A stretch of 25,025 nt of DNA. Origin: an uncultured Polaromonas sp. GTDB lineage: Bacteria > Pseudomonadota > Gammaproteobacteria > Burkholderiales > Burkholderiaceae. Shown one piece after another: positions 21,698 to 25,025 of this stretch; the first letter of the stretch is position 1, and each line of letters starts with the position of its first letter. A program made the translations under genes and the position numbers. Below the pieces are notes generated by a model that did no database searches, was not told the origin of the DNA, and worked only from the letters and a program-made list of their open reading frames with translations. Location of the stretch: the NCBI GenBank assembly GCA_946479075.1, contig CAMLDT010000024.1, forward strand, positions 1 to 25,025, written 5' to 3'.

Positions 21698-22044
21698 TCA
21701 AACACATCGTCATGTGGGACCTGCGTGGCGAGACGCTGGCCGAGAAAACCCACAGCATCCGCCAGCTCCAGGCCAGTTTCGAGTCGCTGCGTGGGCTCAT
21801 TCCCGGCCTGCTGCACCTGGAGATCGGTGTGGATTCCAGCGGGGTTGACTACGCCTGTGACGTGGTGCTGTACACCGAATTTGACACCCAGGCCTCGCTC
21901 GATGCTTATGGCAGCCACCCCGAGCACCTGCGTGTCAAACATGAACTGTCCGACCTGCGCGTGGCGCGCCACCAGGTGGATTACGAAGCTTTGCAGGCGG
22001 GCAGCGTGTCCGCCGCCGACCCCCACAAGGAAACCAGCGAATGA
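21694..22044 (+). CDS. Dabb-domain (dimeric alpha-beta barrel, stress-responsive type) protein, 116 aa
   Basis: The product begins MIKHIVMWDLRGETLAEKTH, the typical opening of Dabb (PF07876-type) proteins, and has LRGLIPGLLHLEIGVD, DVVLYTEFDTQASLDAYGSH and PEHLRVKHELSDL. These small proteins form dimeric barrels; some are cyclases (olivetolic acid cyclase type), others have unknown roles. I took ATG 21694, which overlaps the YciI stop (ATGA); a GTG at 21667 would extend it inside the YciI gene and is unlikely. Its stop overlaps the start of the NTF2-like gene. Confidence 0.85.
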   Translation: MIKHIVMWDLRGETLAEKTHSIRQLQASFESLRGLIPGLLHLEIGVDSSGVDYACDVVLYTEFDTQASLDAYGSHPEHLRVKHELSDLRVARHQVDYEALQAGSVSAADPHKETSE

Positions 22045-22658
22045 ACGACGACATGAACAACGAACTGCTGATCCGCCAGATGGTGGAGCGCTGGGCCGTC
22101 TGGCGCGACGCCGGCGACTGGGAGCGTTTTGCCACGGTCTGGCACCCGGAGGGCGTGATGATGGCGACCTGGTTCCAGGGCCCGTTTGCTGATTTCATCC
22201 GCGTCACGAAAGAGGGTTGGGCCAAGGGCGTCAGCATCCTGCATTTTCTGGGCGGCTCGGCGGTTGAAATTGCCGGTGAACGCGCGATTGCGCAGACCAA
22301 GATGACGATCTCGCAGCGCGGCATGGTGGAAGGCGCGGATGGCCCGGTGCTGTGCGACGTGGTCTGCACCGGCCGTTTCTATGACTTTGTGCAAAAGCAT
22401 GAAGGCCAGTGGAAGCTGCTGCACCGCCAGCCGATTTATGAAAAGGACCGCATCGACCCGGTGGATTCGACCGCCAGCGTGGCGCTCGATGCCAAGGCGC
22501 TGCAGGCCTTTCCCGAGGGTTACCGGCACCTGGCCTATATCCAGACGCGCATCGGCTACACCGTCAAGCTCGACATGCCCATGCTCAAGGGTCCGGTGGT
22601 GGACGAGTTGTACCAGCGCGGCGCGCGCTGGCTGGCCGGCGGCGCGCTGGAGCGCTGA
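22041..22658 (+). CDS. NTF2/SnoaL-like protein, 205 aa
   Basis: The first ~145 residues form a SnoaL-like cone domain: IRQMVERWAVWRDAGDWERF, ATVWHPEGVMMATWFQGPFA, SILHFLGGSAVEIAGERAIA and a closing GQWKLLHRQPIYEKDRIDPV. An additional ~60-residue C-terminal segment with AFPEGYRHLAYIQTRIGY follows, seen in some aromatic-pathway homologues. The fold includes ketosteroid isomerase, scytalone dehydratase and small-subunit-like proteins, so isomerase or dehydratase chemistry is possible but not shown. It starts with a 4-nt overlap (ATGA) on the Dabb gene and is followed 41 nt later by a Bug gene. Confidence 0.82.
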   Translation: MNDDMNNELLIRQMVERWAVWRDAGDWERFATVWHPEGVMMATWFQGPFADFIRVTKEGWAKGVSILHFLGGSAVEIAGERAIAQTKMTISQRGMVEGADGPVLCDVVCTGRFYDFVQKHEGQWKLLHRQPIYEKDRIDPVDSTASVALDAKALQAFPEGYRHLAYIQTRIGYTVKLDMPMLKGPVVDELYQRGARWLAGGALER

Positions 22659-22699
22659 ACCGCCTTTGCTGGTCAACACAAGAAACAAGAGGAGACATC

Positions 22700-23704
22700 A
22701 TGATCGCTTTGTTCCACCGAGGGCCTGTTGTGCCGCGTCGTCTCGCAGCGGCCCTGGCGCTGGCCGCTGTCGCCGGCATCCTGCCGGCCCAGGCCCAGAA
22801 CGGACCCTACCCGAACCGGGTGGTCAAGGTGGCGGTGCCGCAACCGCCGGGCGGCGGCTTTGACTTTGTCGGGCGCTTGCTGGCTGATCGTATGGGCAAG
22901 CAGATGGGGCAGAGCTTCATCGTGGAAAACAAACCCGGCTCGGGCACGCTGGTGGGCACGGACTTCGTCGCCAAGGCGGCACCCGACGGCTACACCTTGC
23001 TGGTCGGTTCGGTGTCCAACATTGCGCTCAATCCCGGCCTGTACCGCAATTTGCCCTATGACAGCCTGAAGGACTTCGAGCCGGTCGGGCTGGCCGTGGC
23101 TTACAGCTACACGCTGATGGCGCGCAAGGACTTGCCGCTGGCGTCGCTGAAAGACGTGGTGGCCTACGCCAAGGCCAACCCCGGCAAGCTGACCTATGCG
23201 TCGGCCGGAAATGGTTCCGGCCAGCACGTGCTGCCCGCGGCGCTGTGGCATCTGGCGGGCGTGCAGGTCACGCACGTGCCTTACCGGGGTGCGCAGGCCG
23301 CGTACCAGGACCTGCTGGGCGGGCGGGTCGATTTGTTCTTTGACCTCTCGCCGACCGCGCGCGTGCAGGTGGATGCCGGCAACGTCAGGGCGCTGGCGGT
23401 GTCTGGCGGCCAGCGCAACCCCATGCACCCGGAAGTGCCGACCGTGCAGGAGACCGGTGTCGCCGCGCTGGAACTGGAGTCCTGGTTCGGCTTCTTTGCA
23501 CCCGCAAAAACACCGCCCGAGGTGCTGGCCCGCCTGCGCGCCGATCTGGGCAAGGTGATTGCCGCGCCGGACGTCATGGATGCCTTCCGCAAGGCCGGCG
23601 GCAAACCCATGAACCTGGACGCGGCGGAGACCGGCAGCCTGGTGCAGCGCGATGTGGTGCGCTGGACAAAACTGGTCCGCGACGCCGGCATCAAGGTCGA
23701 ATGA
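22700..23704 (+). CDS. Bug/TctC-family tripartite tricarboxylate transporter substrate-binding protein, copy 2
   Basis: A 334-residue exported protein with a long signal peptide (about residues 1-32, ending ILPAQAQ) and Bug-family blocks YPNRVVKVAVPQPPGGGFDF, ENKPGSGTLVGTDFVAKAAP, TYASAGNGSGQHVLPAALWH and HVPYRGAQAAYQDLLGG. AGGAGA is well spaced before the ATG at 22700. It is clearly diverged from the Bug protein at 11256, so the two probably bind different ligands. No TctAB genes are in the window. It belongs to the dioxygenase operon by position. Confidence 0.92.
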   Translation: MIALFHRGPVVPRRLAAALALAAVAGILPAQAQNGPYPNRVVKVAVPQPPGGGFDFVGRLLADRMGKQMGQSFIVENKPGSGTLVGTDFVAKAAPDGYTLLVGSVSNIALNPGLYRNLPYDSLKDFEPVGLAVAYSYTLMARKDLPLASLKDVVAYAKANPGKLTYASAGNGSGQHVLPAALWHLAGVQVTHVPYRGAQAAYQDLLGGRVDLFFDLSPTARVQVDAGNVRALAVSGGQRNPMHPEVPTVQETGVAALELESWFGFFAPAKTPPEVLARLRADLGKVIAAPDVMDAFRKAGGKPMNLDAAETGSLVQRDVVRWTKLVRDAGIKVE

Positions 23705-23735
23705 CCTCCCTCAACCTTTTCACGAAAAGCAAGCC

Positions 23736-24320
23736 ATGACCATCGCCTCCGAAAGCCTCGACCAGTTGTTCCTCAAGGCACGCACCGCCAACGGTTTCAT
23801 CGACAAGCCGGTTCCGGCGGACCTGCTCAGGCAGGTGTACGAACTGGCGGCCATGGGCCCGACCTCCATGAACACCCAGCCGGCCCGTTTTGTGTTTCTG
23901 GTCTCGCCCGAATCACGCGCGCGCCTGTTGCCCGCGCTGTCGCCAGGCAACCTGGACAAGACGCGGGATGCACCGGTGACGGTGATCGTGGCCAACGACA
24001 CGAAGTTCTACGAACACATGCCGCAGGTCTGGCACAAGCCAGGCGCCAAGGAAAACTTCGAAGGCAACCCCGGGCTGGCGCAGGGCACGGCCACGCGCAA
24101 CGGCACGCTGGGCGGCGCCTGGTTCATCATGGCTGCGCGCGCGCTGGGGCTGGACTGTGGGCCCATGAGCGGTGTGGATCTGGCCAAGGTCAATGCCGAA
24201 TTTTTCGCCGATGGCCGGCTGCAGGCCAACTTCCTGATCAACCTTGGGTACGGCGACGACAGCAAGCTGTTCGACCGCAACCCGCGCTTGTCCTTCGAGC
24301 AGGCATGTTCGCTGCTGTGA
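23736..24320 (+). CDS. RutE-like nitroreductase-family flavoenzyme (malonic semialdehyde reductase family)
   Basis: A 194-residue protein that lines up with E. coli RutE along its whole length: ARTANGFIDKPV, MGPTSMNTQPARFVFL, LLPALSPGNLDKTRDAPVTV, GPMSGVD and the ending PRLSFEQACSLL. RutE is an FMN enzyme that reduces malonic semialdehyde to 3-hydroxypropionate in pyrimidine breakdown (EC 1.1.1.298). No other rut genes are nearby, so here it could act on a semialdehyde, a quinone (hydroxybenzoquinone) or a nitroaromatic. ATG 23736 was chosen because RutE similarity starts there. It is the last gene of the dioxygenase operon and is convergent with the LysR gene 13 nt away. Confidence 0.87.
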   Translation: MTIASESLDQLFLKARTANGFIDKPVPADLLRQVYELAAMGPTSMNTQPARFVFLVSPESRARLLPALSPGNLDKTRDAPVTVIVANDTKFYEHMPQVWHKPGAKENFEGNPGLAQGTATRNGTLGGAWFIMAARALGLDCGPMSGVDLAKVNAEFFADGRLQANFLINLGYGDDSKLFDRNPRLSFEQACSLL

Positions 24321-24333
24321 TCCGCTGCAAGCC

Positions 24334-25025
24334 TCAAGCGTCCTGGGCCGTGGCCCGGCGGATGATGTCGGCAAAATGCTTGATCACCGGCGAGCGGGTG
24401 GCGCCCTTGCGCCAGAGCATGCCGGGGGTGCGTATCGGCGTCGGGTCTTCCAGCGGCACCACGCGCAGGTCGGCGGAGGGTGTGACGGCGGTCTCGCCGA
24501 TGATGCCGGCCAGCCCGGTCTGGCGGATCAACTCGATCATGGGCGCGACGGAGTTGAGCTGCGCGACCACCAGCGGCTCGGCACCCGCCGCCTCAAAACA
24601 TTCATTGAGCAACTGGCGCGTCTGGAACTGCGGATCCAGCAGCACCATGCGGACATGATGCAGCTCCACCACGCGTACGCGCCGCCGCTTCGCCAGCGGA
24701 TGCGATGCCGCCACCACCAGGCGCAGCTCCTCGTTGTAAAGCGGCTCAAACCACAGGTCGCTGCCCTCGGGCCGGTAGGAGACCGCCAGATCGAGCCCGC
24801 CGGACTTCAGCTGGCTGGCGATCATGGCGGCAGACAGCTCCTCCACCGTGACCTGGATGCCGGGGTAGTGGTGCAGGAAGGACGAGACGCAGTGCGGCAC
24901 CATGCGCGTGTTGAAACTCGGCGTGGTGCCCAGGCGGATGGTGCCCGTCAGGGCCTCGACCTCGCCGCGCAGGGCCTGCACGCCGCGGTCGATCTGCTCC
25001 AGCGCGGGCGTCAGGTAGGTGCGCA
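24334..25025 (-). CDS. LysR-family regulator, substrate-binding domain (N-terminus cut by window edge)
   Basis: The minus-strand frame is open to the right edge, so the HTH domain lies outside. The visible part has the linker RTYLTPALEQIDRGVQALRG, the effector-domain opening GTIRLGTTPSFNTRMVPHCV and the later segment SGGLDLAVSYRPEGSDLWFE. LVVAASHPLAKRRRV and TGLAGIIGETAV are also usual for LysR regulators of the CynR/CatM/BenM-like branch. It is convergent with the RutE-like gene. It may control the catabolic block or genes beyond the window. Confidence 0.88.
   Translation of the reverse strand, partial: RTYLTPALEQIDRGVQALRGEVEALTGTIRLGTTPSFNTRMVPHCVSSFLHHYPGIQVTVEELSAAMIASQLKSGGLDLAVSYRPEGSDLWFEPLYNEELRLVVAASHPLAKRRRVRVVELHHVRMVLLDPQFQTRQLLNECFEAAGAEPLVVAQLNSVAPMIELIRQTGLAGIIGETAVTPSADLRVVPLEDPTPIRTPGMLWRKGATRSPVIKHFADIIRRATAQDA

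Noticed and set aside
24334..24981. Complete 215-residue LysR-like protein
   Set aside because: The apparent start is an internal GTG; the frame continues to the window edge and the HTH domain is outside.

Overview
The window looks like a chromosomal segment of a beta-proteobacterium of the Comamonadaceae type (Polaromonas/Rhodoferax/Variovorax-like). The grounds are high GC, many Bug/TctC-type periplasmic binding proteins, a pcaR-pcaIJ-pcaF module, and short dispersed repeats (CTTCGACAGGCTCAG family and GATAGCTG-TTGCGC family) that I recognise as common in that family. The species cannot be named from the sequence.

Layout. 1-3258 is housekeeping: a minus-strand MoxR ATPase / small membrane protein / GNAT operon, a di-haem cytochrome c4 with terminator, a DUF1841 protein and a DUF3185-like protein. 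3297-6874 is the end of the beta-ketoadipate pathway: an IclR/PcaR-type regulator divergent from pcaI-pcaJ, then pcaF, with a perfect 9-bp inverted repeat in the divergent promoter. 7127-8631 is a translationally coupled pair of glutathione S-transferases. 8794-14163 is a plus-strand catabolic run: beta-hydroxyacid dehydrogenase, amidohydrolase, Bug protein, second beta-hydroxyacid dehydrogenase, maleylacetate reductase. 14164-16283 is a visibly AT-rich island with three small minus-strand genes, each followed by an attC-like site, which I interpret as a small integron-cassette array without an integrase in the window. 16448-17667 holds a conserved hypothetical gene and a DTW-domain tRNA-modification gene. 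17736-24320 is a second catabolic block: FAD monooxygenase and LysR (minus), divergent from hydroxyquinol-type intradiol dioxygenase, YciI, Dabb, NTF2-like, Bug and RutE-like genes (plus). A LysR gene runs off the right edge.

How it fits together (inference). The FAD hydroxylase would make a trihydroxylated ring such as hydroxyquinol; the intradiol dioxygenase would open it to maleylacetate; maleylacetate reductase would give beta-ketoadipate; PcaIJ and PcaF would finish to succinyl-CoA and acetyl-CoA. The amidohydrolase, the two dehydrogenases, the RutE-like flavoenzyme and the YciI/Dabb/NTF2 trio have no place in a plain hydroxyquinol route, so the upstream substrate is probably more complex, perhaps an amino-, amido- or N-heterocyclic compound. 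The substrate cannot be read from sequence.

The most unusual items are the attC-like cassette array, the three-gene set of small barrel/cone-fold proteins behind the ring-cleavage enzyme, the amidohydrolase lacking the usual catalytic Glu, and dispersed repeats that supply Shine-Dalgarno sequences, a stop codon and an in-frame coding segment.
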